DNA of 64,000 nucleotides from Paenibacillus endoradicis (GCF_024721975.1 NZ_JANQBB010000001.1:1054001-1118000), one strand, 5' to 3'. Positions 18,225 through 27,984 are shown, counted from the first letter of the stretch. The notes: generated by a model from the letters alone, not told the origin. A program made the numbers and translations.

Positions 18225-18908
18225 TTAGTTATTATTATCAAACTCATCCATTTTGAGATCGAGCAGTTTACCCTCTACTACATCATATGAATAAGTCCCG
18301 CTGTAAAGCTTGTCTTCTAAACCAGTCCATTGAAAGGAAACACTCACTTGGGAACTATTCAACCATTCAACGACAAAGAAATAAGGGTCAGAACGTGCTT
18401 CATTTATAGTAGTATCAGTGACCCAATTTTGTTGCAATTGTTCCACATATGGAAGAGCGATTTCAGTCATGTTTTGCGTGTCTAGAATGTATGTTCCACC
18501 GGATATCCTTGATTCAAAATTTACCGCTACATATCGGTCATCAGCTGACCAAAGGAATGAGTTATTATAGTAACCAGGTGTATTCAACCATTGCACTTGC
18601 TCAGAAGCCGTATCTACCAATCGAATACCTTCGACTGGATATAAACCTCCCGCAGTAATTTCTTTATTCACTCCAAATGTTTCTATACGATAGATTCCAT
18701 CAGAAGATGTTGCTGAAACATGGTTTACTTCTGAGTCGACTTCTTCCACTAAATTATTAATATCTGAAGGACTAAACCCTTGAGGTGCTACCTCTACAAT
18801 ACTTTCATTATTGTTCATTACTTCTTGATGTAGTTCAATCCTAGAAGTAGTACATCCAGAAGAAGTTATCATAATAATGATCATTGTTATCAAAATTCTG
18901 TTTTTCAT
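18225..18908 (-). CDS. Lipoprotein with beta-propeller-like repeats
   Basis: 227 residues from ATG 18908, preceded by GGAGAG. The lipoprotein signal ends at TSSGC. The mature part has repeated segments such as SSDGIYRIETFG, WSADDRYVAV and GTYILDTQN, like TolB/WD-type blades. Surface-anchored, probably binding or sensing. No catalytic motif is seen. Confidence 0.65.
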   Translation of the reverse strand: MKNRILITMIIIMITSSGCTTSRIELHQEVMNNNESIVEVAPQGFSPSDINNLVEEVDSEVNHVSATSSDGIYRIETFGVNKEITAGGLYPVEGIRLVDTASEQVQWLNTPGYYNNSFLWSADDRYVAVNFESRISGGTYILDTQNMTEIALPYVEQLQQNWVTDTTINEARSDPYFFVVEWLNSSQVSVSFQWTGLEDKLYSGTYSYDVVEGKLLDLKMDEFDNNN

Positions 18909-18964
18909 ATTCGAACTCTCCTCTAACATTATTTATTTCGATTATTCCTTGAGAAGATCAGAAA

Positions 18965-19028
18965 ACTAACGACGAAAACCCACCTGATACTTACTTAAGC
19001 TTTCATCAGGTGGGTTTCTATGTTGATA
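18965..19028 (-). repeat. Type B attC-like hairpin (CTAAC to GTTGA ends)
   Basis: CTAACGACG, arm AAAACCCACCTGAT, loop, arm ATCAGGTGGGTTT, then CTATGTTGAT. A near twin of the hairpin at 17224, though the neighbouring genes are unrelated. It lies between the 52-residue membrane protein gene and the lipoprotein. Confidence 0.65.
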
Positions 19029-19079
19029 TATCATTTCGAAGTTTGTACGTTATTGATTGTAAATAATTTGGCGATATAA

Positions 19080-19238
19080 TTAATAGTTTCTATTTCTCTT
19101 CTCATTAATGTAGATATCTAATGCCGTAATTCCTCTTTGTGCAAGTTGAATAAATAATATAAGGCAATAAATGCCTAACCCTCCTAATACAAGCATGAAT
19201 AGGATCGGTATAATACCAAAAATTGAAGCGGATGCCAT
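19080..19238 (-). CDS. 52-residue membrane protein next to Amj
   Basis: ATG 19238 has GAGGAGG upstream at 6 nt spacing. A single strongly hydrophobic helix (about residues 6-31) is followed by a short basic tail (NEKRNRNY). It begins 14 bp after the stop of the flippase gene and is clearly part of its operon. No family recognised. It could be a small partner or regulator of the flippase. Confidence 0.65.
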   Translation of the reverse strand: MASASIFGIIPILFMLVLGGLGIYCLILFIQLAQRGITALDIYINEKRNRNY

Positions 19239-19251
19239 AATGTTTCCTCCT

Positions 19252-20043
19252 CTAAATGAGTTTTATTATGAAAACTATGAAATAAGAAGCGGGTATTAAA
19301 ATGACTTGTGCAAGTAATGTACCTACTAATCGAGATAACATTAAGACATTATATATTCGGCCAAGTTGGTCTCTATATTGTTCATTGTTTGTTGCTTTAT
19401 CCGTTAACAGACCAATTTGTGGGTCTATAAATATTGTTAATAAAATCGTGGCTATTCCATTAATTAATCCTGAGGATTGAGATGCTGTTGTGCTTAATTC
19501 TGGCACTAAGAAAGCAGCATATAATGCTGATAATACCCCTACTGTATAGATAGCCGTAACTACAATGTTCAATATAATAAATCTTTTTGAAATCCCTAAA
19601 TATCTATAGTTATACAATCGAACAGATGGTTTTCTAACATAAGAACCTACATTCTTTAACTGCGCTATTGTAACGCTTGTTATTAATCTAGGTAATGAAC
19701 CCGCTATCTCCAACTTAGAAATCACTCTAGACCAGACATTAACAAAAGTAGGGAAAAGAATAATCGCTATTAACGTCCCTATCGTAGAGGCAAGTAATAT
19801 AATTCTTAGGTAATCTATTACATTAAAAGATAAGTTAGTTTTAGCATAATCAATAATCTTGGCTGTTAATGGCGCTTGAATTAAATTAGCAGTTCTTGAA
19901 ATAAGTACTATTATTCCTGTTAAAGATAGCGCTACTGCAATTTTATTGATTTTGACTCCAGCATATCTTAAAGAGTAGGATAATGTTTCTGCAGTATGTA
20001 TGACCATAGTAAAGATAAATATTGCTATCAGATAATTAACCAT
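19252..20043 (-). CDS. amj: Lipid II flippase Amj family (DUF2837)
   Basis: 263 residues with about six transmembrane helices, close to the usual 270. The start AIFIFTMVIHTAETLSYSLR and the ISRTANLIQAPL segment are typical of Bacillus Amj, the alternative to MurJ that flips lipid II across the membrane. In B. subtilis Amj is induced by cell-wall stress, so a mobile copy could protect against a MurJ inhibitor. A 52-residue membrane protein follows in the same operon. Confidence 0.85.
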   Translation of the reverse strand: MVNYLIAIFIFTMVIHTAETLSYSLRYAGVKINKIAVALSLTGIIVLISRTANLIQAPLTAKIIDYAKTNLSFNVIDYLRIILLASTIGTLIAIILFPTFVNVWSRVISKLEIAGSLPRLITSVTIAQLKNVGSYVRKPSVRLYNYRYLGISKRFIILNIVVTAIYTVGVLSALYAAFLVPELSTTASQSSGLINGIATILLTIFIDPQIGLLTDKATNNEQYRDQLGRIYNVLMLSRLVGTLLAQVILIPASYFIVFIIKLI

Positions 20044-20090
20044 GTATTTACTCTCCTGAGATAACTAATTTAAGAAAATATATTTGTAAA

Positions 20091-20133
20091 AGATAAACTC
20101 ACCTTCAATTTACTTTCATCAGATGGGTTTATC
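20091..20133 (-). repeat. Type B hairpin, degenerate
   Basis: The arms AGATAAACTCACCT and AGATGGGTTTATCT enclose a loop containing TTTACTTTCATC, related to the loops at 17224 and 18965. It lies downstream of the phosphodiester glycosidase gene and may act as its terminator. Confidence 0.5.
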
Positions 20134-20203
20134 TCGTGGGGTTTAGAAGGAATTAAGAAAATTAAGCTGATAATGTCCTTTTTGATCTTCTTTTAAATTA
20201 GTT

Positions 20204-21010
20204 CTAATGCGTATCCTCCTTAACCGCAATCATCTGCACTACCGTTCGATCGTCGCCTTTCAGTTGAACTTTACCTGCTAGTAGTTGTGAGGAACCATCT
20301 CCATCTAGAAATATAGCCTCATCTAATTTGCCTATAGCAATATTCTCCTTAATTGCAGTGCGAAATTGCTCAATCGTACATTTGTTAGAAGTTACGATCA
20401 GGTAAATCTCTCCAGAACTATCGTAGGCCATTCCACTGCGAAGCCGATCTTCGTCGGGGAATGGAATCGCTTCTTCTTGGACTGCAACGTTATACCAATT
20501 GCTGTCGTCTTTCAAATTCATACTGATTCCGCCCTGAGCCCAGAACTTCGACTCGTCTGTCATTTGCAATTCGTCGACACTTGCAGCTCGTTGCACATTT
20601 ATCACCTTCGTGACTCGATCGTACACGATGGTTCCTCGTGCGTATTTGGCGTTAAACCAGCCTGAGCCGTAATCATTAGGATTTCCGTTTGTGGGCATAC
20701 CATCCATAACCGCTATACTTAACAAGCTATCGTCCCAAAAGAATCCACCATTGATACCGTTGATTCCAGATTGCACGACGTTGTCATTGATACTAGTAAG
20801 GGATATGCTACTCGGTTCCGTCTGTAGGACATTAAGAACAACCCCGTTGTCAGCAGTTATTTGAGTGTACTTACTACCCTCTGAAGAGTCACCTTTACTT
20901 AAGAACCAGACGGTAATAATCCCAATAATTAGAATGAAAGCACATAAGTAAATCAGAAAATAACGTCTTGTTACTACGAATCTTTCATTCTCTTTCCCTG
21001 TCAAATCCAT
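20204..21010 (-). CDS. Membrane-anchored phosphodiester glycosidase (NAGPA) family protein
   Basis: 268 residues. One transmembrane helix (about 17-37) is followed by an extracellular NAGPA domain with GINGGFF, a central WAQGGISMNL, MAYDSSGEIYLIV and the closing DEAIFLDGDGSSQLL. The family hydrolyses phosphodiester-linked sugars and occurs in bacteria in cell-wall and spore contexts. Unlike its neighbours it has balanced base use (GATCG-rich), which may point to separate acquisition. Confidence 0.8.
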   Translation of the reverse strand: MDLTGKENERFVVTRRYFLIYLCAFILIIGIITVWFLSKGDSSEGSKYTQITADNGVVLNVLQTEPSSISLTSINDNVVQSGINGINGGFFWDDSLLSIAVMDGMPTNGNPNDYGSGWFNAKYARGTIVYDRVTKVINVQRAASVDELQMTDESKFWAQGGISMNLKDDSNWYNVAVQEEAIPFPDEDRLRSGMAYDSSGEIYLIVTSNKCTIEQFRTAIKENIAIGKLDEAIFLDGDGSSQLLAGKVQLKGDDRTVVQMIAVKEDTH

Positions 21011-21156
21011 TCTTACTTCCTCCTACTATGTGTGAGTCTAAGATCGGGATATCTTTCTTTGATAATAAAAGTACTTGCTGTCCATTCCATCTCAATTCCA
21101 TTTGATATATGAATGAAGTATTCTTATGCTATTTAGTGTTTTATAAGCTCTCCACT

Positions 21157-21280
21157 CTAATCTAAAGGTTTCCCTGGCTCTAATGCATTCCCAAAACCAC
21201 CATCCTCATTTTGATAAGCTTTTAGAGAATCTAAAACACTCTTCTTTTGATCCACCTTGGAAAGAATATTCAAAAATTCT
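21157..21280 (-). pseudogene. Prenyltransferase/squalene-cyclase-like remnant
   Basis: About 35 residues remain in one frame, ending ..LKAYQNEDGGFGNALEP. The QNEDGGFG block is the QW-type repeat of the terpene cyclase/prenyltransferase-like fold. The rest of the gene is absent. Confidence 0.6.
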
Positions 21281-21384
21281 TCGTACTAATAATCTTCAAG
21301 TCATATGTCGATCCCTGAATATGATGATGCAAATGGTCTTGAAAATGGATGGATGTCATACATTATGTATTTTCCATTGCAGAG

Positions 21385-21475
21385 AAGTATTGTCTCTTTA
21401 TTTCATCCCATTCTGATTTAATGATACTAAAATAAACGTCATCTCTACGTTCGCCATTTCTCATAATCTCCAATA
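21385..21475 (-). pseudogene. GNAT C-terminal remnant
   Basis: The minus strand encodes MRNGERRDDVYFSIIKSEW, the last strand and helix of RimL-type acetyltransferases, without the rest of the gene. It abuts the prenyltransferase-like remnant, so two unrelated broken genes lie side by side. Confidence 0.6.
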
Positions 21476-21596
21476 ATTATGTTTAACTCTTTAGCCATTT
21501 TAATATCAAAAGGTATAATTTTTACAACTTTATTCTCAAAACAATCTGAGTGTCAAATATATCTTTGTTCAAGATGGTACTCCTTTTTTAAGATCT

Positions 21597-22097
21597 TTAT
21601 TTGGATAGTGAGTTTTCTTGATACCACTTTCTAAGCTGATTAATATGCGCTTGATGATAGCGACTATGATCAGCCATATGCCATAATCCCCAGCGAATAG
21701 TTGCCTGCTTTTCGTTCCCATGTCCAAAAGTTACAATTTTACCAAGATCATCATCAATTAATTGTGTACATGCATTTTTCAACGTTATTAATACAATTTC
21801 ATATTCAGACATCAGTGTGTTCAAAGACTTTCCTTCGATCATAGGCAGTCTATTATTTGCATCTATCATGGGGCCATACTGTGATATTAGTAACTGTGAA
21901 AGTGGTATATCCCTAATTCTATAAACCCAATTCAGGTCAACGTACATAATATGTCTTAATAACTGTGCTGTACTATTAAACTCGTGATTAGGTCCCTTGT
22001 AATCAACTTCTTCTTGGGTCATGTCGTTAGTGATTAATTGTAGTCGTTGACTATTTTCTTTTACAGTGGAATACAAAATCCCTACAATAGGTGTCAT
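21597..22097 (-). CDS. DinB family protein
   Basis: 166 residues from ATG 22097, with AAGGTGA upstream; this beats the longer frame to 22148. A LLRHIMYVDLNWVYR segment provides the first metal His and WHMADHSRYHQAHINQLR the other two. A predicted thiol- or metal-dependent DinB enzyme of unknown role. Confidence 0.8.
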   Translation of the reverse strand: MTPIVGILYSTVKENSQRLQLITNDMTQEEVDYKGPNHEFNSTAQLLRHIMYVDLNWVYRIRDIPLSQLLISQYGPMIDANNRLPMIEGKSLNTLMSEYEIVLITLKNACTQLIDDDLGKIVTFGHGNEKQATIRWGLWHMADHSRYHQAHINQLRKWYQENSLSK

Positions 22098-22194
22098 ATT
22101 GGGTTCACCTTGTAAATCGTATAACATCCTAGTTTTACCTACTGACATGATTTCCGTTCACGTTCATGTATACAAAGTTGTAAAAGTACCAAGG

Positions 22195-22638
22195 TCATTT
22201 GAATTTCTTCTTCAAAAAATATTGTTTTATTCCATCTGGATATTCATCATTTATACCGAATATTTCATATCCCGCATTAACATAAAAATCTAATGACTGG
22301 TATGAGAAAGTACAAGTATGTGCGAATGTACATCCTAGTTTTTTCCCTTGTCTTTCAGCTTCAGTTAGCATTAATATTCCATATCCTTTATGTCTGTAAT
22401 TCTCATCTATCCAAAAAACATCAAGATACAATCCATATAACCATGTTTCACAAAACAAACCACCGATTGCTTTTCCAGATTCATCTCTTAAATACAAATT
22501 AATATCTTTACCAGGCTTACTTAATAATTCATTCGTTGCGTTTACGTTAAACTGATATAAGTTATTACAAATCTCATTATATTCACTTTGATTGGATTCT
22601 TCTGTTATCTTCATATTCTCTATAAATATATCAACCAT
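22195..22638 (-). CDS. GNAT acetyltransferase
   Basis: 147 residues. The CoA-binding loop is ENYRHKGYGILML (about 84-96), followed by GCTFAHTCTFSYQSLDFYVNAGYEIFG. This arrangement is common in stand-alone GNATs of Firmicutes that acetylate small amines. Target unknown. Confidence 0.82.
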   Translation of the reverse strand: MVDIFIENMKITEESNQSEYNEICNNLYQFNVNATNELLSKPGKDINLYLRDESGKAIGGLFCETWLYGLYLDVFWIDENYRHKGYGILMLTEAERQGKKLGCTFAHTCTFSYQSLDFYVNAGYEIFGINDEYPDGIKQYFLKKKFK

Positions 22639-22762
22639 GGCTATACCCCATTATTTTCTTATTTTATCTCTTATAACATCAGAGGTCATTATTCTGGCGT
22701 TATATTACATATAATACTCTATTTTCTAGTAAATAAGGCCAGATCATGTTCTTGTTTTCACT

Positions 22763-23233
22763 TCACTCATTCACTATCCAGTCTTCAAAGGTCAAACTAA
22801 TCAATTCGAAATTATTAGTAATTATGTATTCTTTTGCTGTTACAACTAAAGGTGATGAGTTTTCTTTTGTGATGAAATCTAGATTAACCCACTCCGAACC
22901 GGAAGTATCATCAGATAGTATAGAATTTTCAATAGATGATTCTATGCTAACCTTTAGAAATATTGCTATATGTTGAATATGTGTACTTTCTCTTATGTTA
23001 TATTTAACAATGAATTCTGAAGTTCCAATATTTTTGTCTACATTAATAAGTAGTCCAATTTCTTCTTGGAATTCACGATAGAGTGCTGGAATGATAGATT
23101 CATTAGCTTCAATAGTTCCGCCAGGTAAATCAAACCTGTTCCTGTATGGTCCTCTTGTTTTATGGACTACTAGTAGTTAATTATCACGATAACAGATTCC
23201 GTACACCCCTAAATGCCGATGATACTTAGTCAT
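22763..23233 (-). pseudogene. NUDIX hydrolase with in-frame TAA
   Basis: A single 157-codon frame begins at ATG 23233 and carries a good Nudix box, LPGGTIEANESIIPALYREF then QEEIGLL. Codon 19 is TAA where relatives have Lys (DN*LLVVHKT). One substitution thus inactivates an otherwise intact gene, suggesting recent loss. Confidence 0.8.
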
Positions 23234-23235
23234 TT

Positions 23236-23286
23236 ACAACATCCTTACTATTGAGTATTTTTGATAAAGCATACTGTGTTATTCAA
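23236..23286 (-). repeat. Eroded attC-like site
   Basis: GCATACTGTGTTATTCAAT at the right matches the attC-like right end (GAATACTGTGTTATGCGAT), and ACAACATCC lies to the left. It lies on the gene 3' side of the APH gene at 23470, as expected of a cassette. Confidence 0.4.
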
Positions 23287-23469
23287 TAGATTAAGTAGTT
23301 TTAAAGTCCATTCTTATCCTACAATACTACCCCAAGTTGATAATCATCTTCGTCTACTAATTTAGCTAGAACTTCAACCGAGTTTAACTTAATTATTTCA
23401 ATCCTCCAATCTTTTTATTTTTGTGATTTAGGTAATGTAAAGGTATTCATGCAATCCATAACTAAATAC

Positions 23470-24261
23470 TTATATGACTCTACTTAACCTTATTTGTAAA
23501 TTATCTTTAATTTCTTGTCTATACTCGCCTTGCATCTCATCAATTCTTGCTGCTAAAGTTGGTATCATCCAACGCTCAAGAAATTCATCATTCATATCAT
23601 TGAGCTTAATATACTCACTTAAGTATTCTTTATTAAAGAGCTCACGAAGTTTTCTATCAATTAACCAACTTGGAGCACTAGGCGGTAGCGAATGTGATTG
23701 AATCATCATTGATGTTCTAGTGATATCAGCTTCTTGGTTACCGACTAATAGATTCATCCAATCAATTATTATAGGACCATTAGGTGAAATAATAATGTTG
23801 TCTGGATGGAAATCATAATGACAAATGCTATTTCCGTCAGGTAATGAGTTCAATATATCTGTAATAATTTCTTTCTTTTCATTTACGATTTCTTGTGATC
23901 TATTAACTTTATCAGCGATTTCGGATTTAAGATTCGGAAGAACGTTATTTTCAACATTGTGCATCTCAGATTGAAGATTTGCCATAAGCCTAGCATTATT
24001 AGAAATACTCTTTTCTGTTGGTTCGATGTGCCACAACATCGTGGGACCATCAATTTTTTCGTAAACGATACCAATTTTCCCCTCACACTCTAATAGACCA
24101 GAAAATTTGGGAGCACTCAACTTTAAGTTATTTATTAGTTCTGCGTTTTTCGCTTCAATCAACGCAGAACTTTGATCATAAAATAATTTTAATACTTCAT
24201 TCTTCCCCCATTGATATACCTTTGCAGTATTTCCAATACCAATTAATTCGCCGATTTTCAT
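23470..24261 (-). CDS. APH-family phosphotransferase
   Basis: 263 residues with the phosphotransferase fold: a glycine-rich start GIGNTAKVYQW, the catalytic loop CHYDFHPDN and the metal site IIDWMNLLVG. A relative of 6180-6992 at moderate similarity. It would phosphorylate a hydroxylated small molecule using ATP. No neighbour suggests the substrate. Confidence 0.8.
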   Translation of the reverse strand: MKIGELIGIGNTAKVYQWGKNEVLKLFYDQSSALIEAKNAELINNLKLSAPKFSGLLECEGKIGIVYEKIDGPTMLWHIEPTEKSISNNARLMANLQSEMHNVENNVLPNLKSEIADKVNRSQEIVNEKKEIITDILNSLPDGNSICHYDFHPDNIIISPNGPIIIDWMNLLVGNQEADITRTSMMIQSHSLPPSAPSWLIDRKLRELFNKEYLSEYIKLNDMNDEFLERWMIPTLAARIDEMQGEYRQEIKDNLQIRLSRVI

Positions 24262-24353
24262 TGTAACTTCCTCTTTTCAAACAACATTAAGTTGCGAATG
24301 TACTACTAATGAATGCCTATTTAAAATCTGGATAAAGTACATTTAATCACGAA

Positions 24354-24396
24354 GGAAACCCACCTAATGCTTGCTCTCGCTTTTATTGGGTGGGCC
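24354..24396 (-). repeat. Type B hairpin repeat
   Basis: GAAACCCACCTAAT and ATTGGGTGGGC arms around the loop GCTTGCTCTCGCTTTT, very like the loop at 17224 (CTCTCGCTTTTA). Preserved loop sequence indicates common descent rather than chance terminators. Confidence 0.6.
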
Positions 24397-24506
24397 TATA
24401 CTAGGAGATTATTCTACTATGCAAACAAATACTTTCTACTAATGAAGAATGTACGCTAAGTAAGACTTGTGCTAGCTAAAGTGACTGGTATCCTGAGCTA
24501 AGAAAA

Positions 24507-25118
24507 TCATTTGGCAACCGCATTGAAATTATACGTTTGCAGATTTTGTACTCGGTCAACGATTACAACATAATCTAAACCTGTTACATCTACTGAGATA
24601 TTTTCAGGGTAAATTTCATCAACTGGTATTACAGTCTTTAAGATTGGATTACCAATTTGCTCTCCTTCTTTCGTGGATTCACTAATAATAATCTCCCCAT
24701 CCAAATCGCTCTTCCCTAAAATCGCCAAACTATAAACGGAGTAGTTCAAAGTTGTAAACTGTTTGTTAAGATGAATGACAATACTGTTTGCTGTTTCGTC
24801 CTGTTTATTAAAGATCTCATAGACATGTCCATCTGAATCCATCAAGCTATCAGTGACCGTGACTACTGAATCTGATAAATTCGCTATGGAGATATCTACT
24901 ACATCCCCAGAATTGTAATTTTTGTTCAGAAGATTCTCATTTGTTAGTGTTGGAGTCGGTTTTACCGTCGGCGTTTGCGTTGAACTTTCATTTACTACTG
25001 GTGTTGCTGAAACTACCGGTTCACTATCTTTAGATGACTTGGAAATTAACATACCAACAGTAATACCAATTACGAGAATAACAATAGTAATTATATAAAC
25101 TGCACTTTTACTTTTCAT
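24507..25118 (-). CDS. Membrane-anchored extracellular protein, function unknown
   Basis: 203 residues from ATG 25118, with GGGAGTG upstream. One N-terminal transmembrane helix (about 6-26), a Thr/Pro/Ser-rich linker to about residue 55, then a beta-rich domain with no recognised motif. Probably wall- or surface-exposed. Confidence 0.6.
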   Translation of the reverse strand: MKSKSAVYIITIVILVIGITVGMLISKSSKDSEPVVSATPVVNESSTQTPTVKPTPTLTNENLLNKNYNSGDVVDISIANLSDSVVTVTDSLMDSDGHVYEIFNKQDETANSIVIHLNKQFTTLNYSVYSLAILGKSDLDGEIIISESTKEGEQIGNPILKTVIPVDEIYPENISVDVTGLDYVVIVDRVQNLQTYNFNAVAK

Positions 25119-25253
25119 TAACTCACTCCCACTTCCTCTAAATCCTGTCATTAACATATAACGGATTAATATGGAAATAAGTTGCTCCTCGAGACTAACT
25201 GCAAAATCAATTAATTTGCTTAGTGTTTTTTTCTCTGTTTATATTAATAATCT

Positions 25254-26759
25254 TTAGTCTTTTCTACTTGGATCATAATTACAATCCGGATTTTTACGAT
25301 GTTTAGTTCGTTGTTCGAAAGCATAGCCAATGTGAATTAACGTTGGCTCACTGAATGCTTTTCCAGCAAACGTTATCCCAAATGGTCGTCCGTTCTTTCG
25401 ATACCCTGCAGGAATGGCAATTGACGGATAGCCTGCTTTGGCACTTATATCTGCTCCAATATATGCAGGGAACATTATCGCATCCAATTGATTGCTGTCT
25501 ATAGCGTAATCTATGCCTTGTGTCTGTGAGAGATACAGATCCATTATTGAATCCAAGATATAATCCTTACTTTTTAGAGGATTTGTCAGCTTTTCTCGAT
25601 AGATTAAGCTATCTTGTCCATATTTCAATGCTTCTTCAGCATGATCGGTATTCCATTTGACTAGCTCGGACATTGAATGAATGGGCATATGAGATGGAAG
25701 TTTAGATAAATAATTATCAAGTCCATGTTTGAATTCCAAATCCATTTTGTTCCATTGCCAAGGTCCATGGAAAGAAGGAATACTGATCTCTTCAATAACA
25801 ACAGCACCTGCTTGAATCAACTCTGAAACTGCTTGTTTGTAAAGAACTTCATCATATTCGCCAGAATTTAAGACATGATCGGGTACCTCCTTAAAGACAC
25901 CAATTCTTGCTCCATATAATCCCTCTTTATCAAGAAACGCGGTATATTCCCTCTTTGTAGGAGCGTTATCATTTCTCCAGGTAGCAGGGTCGTGTTCATC
26001 CCTTCCCACAAGTGCATTAAGCAAAATTGCCGCATCAGACACAGTTCTTGCCATCGGGCCGGCCGTATCTTGAGAGTAAGAAAATGGGATGATGCCAGAA
26101 CGGCTGATTAATCCTACAGTCGGCTTAATACCCACGATGGACATTTGTATGGCAGGACTTAGAATGGAAGCGGAGGTTTCTGTGCCTATTGCGGCGGTTG
26201 CAAAATTCATCGCAATTGCCGCAGCTCATCCAGTACTGGACCCACCTGTGAAAAACTCACCATAAGGATGAGAGACCTGTCCTCCCTTTGAACTGTAACC
26301 TGCCCACATCGAAGAAGAGACTCCGTTTGCCAATTCTGTCATATTGGTTTTACCTAGAATGACTGCTCCAGCTTCTCTTAACGAATGAATCAGAAAAGCA
26401 TCCTTCGTACTCACATGCTGTGATAATGCCAGCGTTCCTGCACTAGTACGCATCTTATCACCAGTTTCAATATTATCTTTGACAAGTATAGGGATACCAT
26501 GTAAAGTTCCTCTACTCCCCTTATGTACCCTCTCTAAATCAAGTGCTTCGGCTATAAAAATAGCATCAGGATTTATTTCCATAATAGAATTTATATTAGG
26601 ACCATCTTGATCATACAGTGCAATTCGAAATAAATAATAAAGTACTAATTCTCTCGAAGTAATACTTCCTTGTTCCATCGCAGATTGTAAATCTAAAATG
26701 GTCGCTTCTTCTACATTAATATTCATGATTTGAAAAGGATTATTCATATATACCTCCAT
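25254..26759 (-). pseudogene. Amidase-signature enzyme broken by one TGA
   Basis: A single 502-codon frame carries a full amidase: the Lys of ILVKDNIE, GGSSTG of the Ser-rich signature, and ATAAIGTETSASI with the nucleophile-region Ser. TGA at 26226-26228 falls immediately after GGSSTG, where relatives have Ser or Glu. All other parts read through cleanly, so the mutation is recent or a sequencing error. The family hydrolyses amides and includes GatA-like enzymes. Confidence 0.88.
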
Positions 26760-26777
26760 GTACCACTATGATTATTA

Positions 26778-27326
26778 CTAGTTAATTTCTTTCCAATCTT
26801 CTTTCAATAAACCATAAATAACATGATCTACATAATGATCGTTAATCCATTCTGCTTGTCTAACTAACCCTTCATAACTAAAATGAAGTCTTTCTGGAAT
26901 TGCCCGACTCTTTAAATTTAATTCAGCTGCCCTTATTTCAATTCTGTTAAGAGACAATTCACTAAATACATAATTAATAACTGATTGACATGTTCTTGTT
27001 ATAATTCCATTTCCTTGATGTTCTTCTGCCAACCAATATCCAATTGTCGTTTTTTTATTATCCCAGTCAATGCTATGTAATCCTATACAACCGACAATCC
27101 TTTCTTTATAAAAGATACCCAAGTTAAATCCGTTGTTATTGGCAAATAAATTCAATGAGAATTGTATATAATCTCTTGTTTGCTCAACACTTATCGTTTC
27201 ATCAACCCAAGGTAACCACTTTCTTAAGTAATCCCGATTGCAATCTGATAAATTAAATAGTTCTTCAGCATGACGCATTTCAAAAATTCTCAATTGAAGG
27301 TCATCATTAATAATATGACTGAACAT
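26778..27326 (-). CDS. RimJ/RimL-type GNAT acetyltransferase
   Basis: 182 residues. The YWLAEEHQGNGIITRTCQS segment holds the acetyl-CoA site. LSLNRIEIRAAELNLKSRAI is the conserved RIE...N..S block and RLHFSYEGLVRQAEW the final part. It resembles RimL and YdaF, which acetylate ribosomal proteins. The amidase frame lies downstream after 18 bp. Confidence 0.85.
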   Translation of the reverse strand: MFSHIINDDLQLRIFEMRHAEELFNLSDCNRDYLRKWLPWVDETISVEQTRDYIQFSLNLFANNNGFNLGIFYKERIVGCIGLHSIDWDNKKTTIGYWLAEEHQGNGIITRTCQSVINYVFSELSLNRIEIRAAELNLKSRAIPERLHFSYEGLVRQAEWINDHYVDHVIYGLLKEDWKEIN

Positions 27327-27396
27327 ATATTGCCTCCTGTAATGTATTGTTTATTAGGTTTGTAACCTTATGATCAAAGTTATACTTAGTTAGCAG

Positions 27397-27942
27397 TTAT
27401 TCCACAATTCTTAATTTAGGCCATTTATGTAACCAATTCTTTGAGTTGATTCTATTATGAAAATAATCTACGTCTTGAAAATGAGTGCTTTTTCTTATCT
27501 TTAAGTCAAATAAATCTTCTAATCCTAGTGGGGCTATGACTTGAATGTCATTCTCCCAATTCATCCTTATTCCTACGGCCGTTGCGGTTTCTGGCCAATG
27601 TCTCATGGCATCTTCTATATCAACATAGGGTTTAGTATTATTTGTTATATGCATCCTTGCCTGATTCTTTATTGACCAATTATGTGTTGACTTCTTTAGC
27701 TTTAATTGCTCTTCATATTCAATTTCTTTATCAAAAGTTAAATCAGATTGATCATAATAAATAATATCGACATCTTCGAGTAAAGATTGACGATGATATT
27801 CATGTAGACTATCCCAACAGTAATTTCTAACATAACCTGCTGCGATCCACGAGTTTGGTAAATTCAGATCTCTCACCAGCGTTAAGTCCTCTATTAATTC
27901 ATCATTTCTTAACATGATTTCTATTAACCTTTGTTTTAACAA
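27397..27942 (-). CDS. Nucleotidyltransferase-family protein (NTP_transf_6-like)
   Basis: 181 residues. AAGYVRNYCWD supplies the G-X-RN motif and LLEDVDIIYYDQSD the DVD metal pair. PYVDIEDAMRHWPETATAVG and the PLGLEDLFDLKIR segment are typical of the DUF925 group. The function is not established for the family. Confidence 0.75.
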   Translation of the reverse strand: MLKQRLIEIMLRNDELIEDLTLVRDLNLPNSWIAAGYVRNYCWDSLHEYHRQSLLEDVDIIYYDQSDLTFDKEIEYEEQLKLKKSTHNWSIKNQARMHITNNTKPYVDIEDAMRHWPETATAVGIRMNWENDIQVIAPLGLEDLFDLKIRKSTHFQDVDYFHNRINSKNWLHKWPKLRIVE

Positions 27943-27984
27943 CGTTGACTTTAACCCCTTTAACTAATTTGTCTTTGATCTTAT

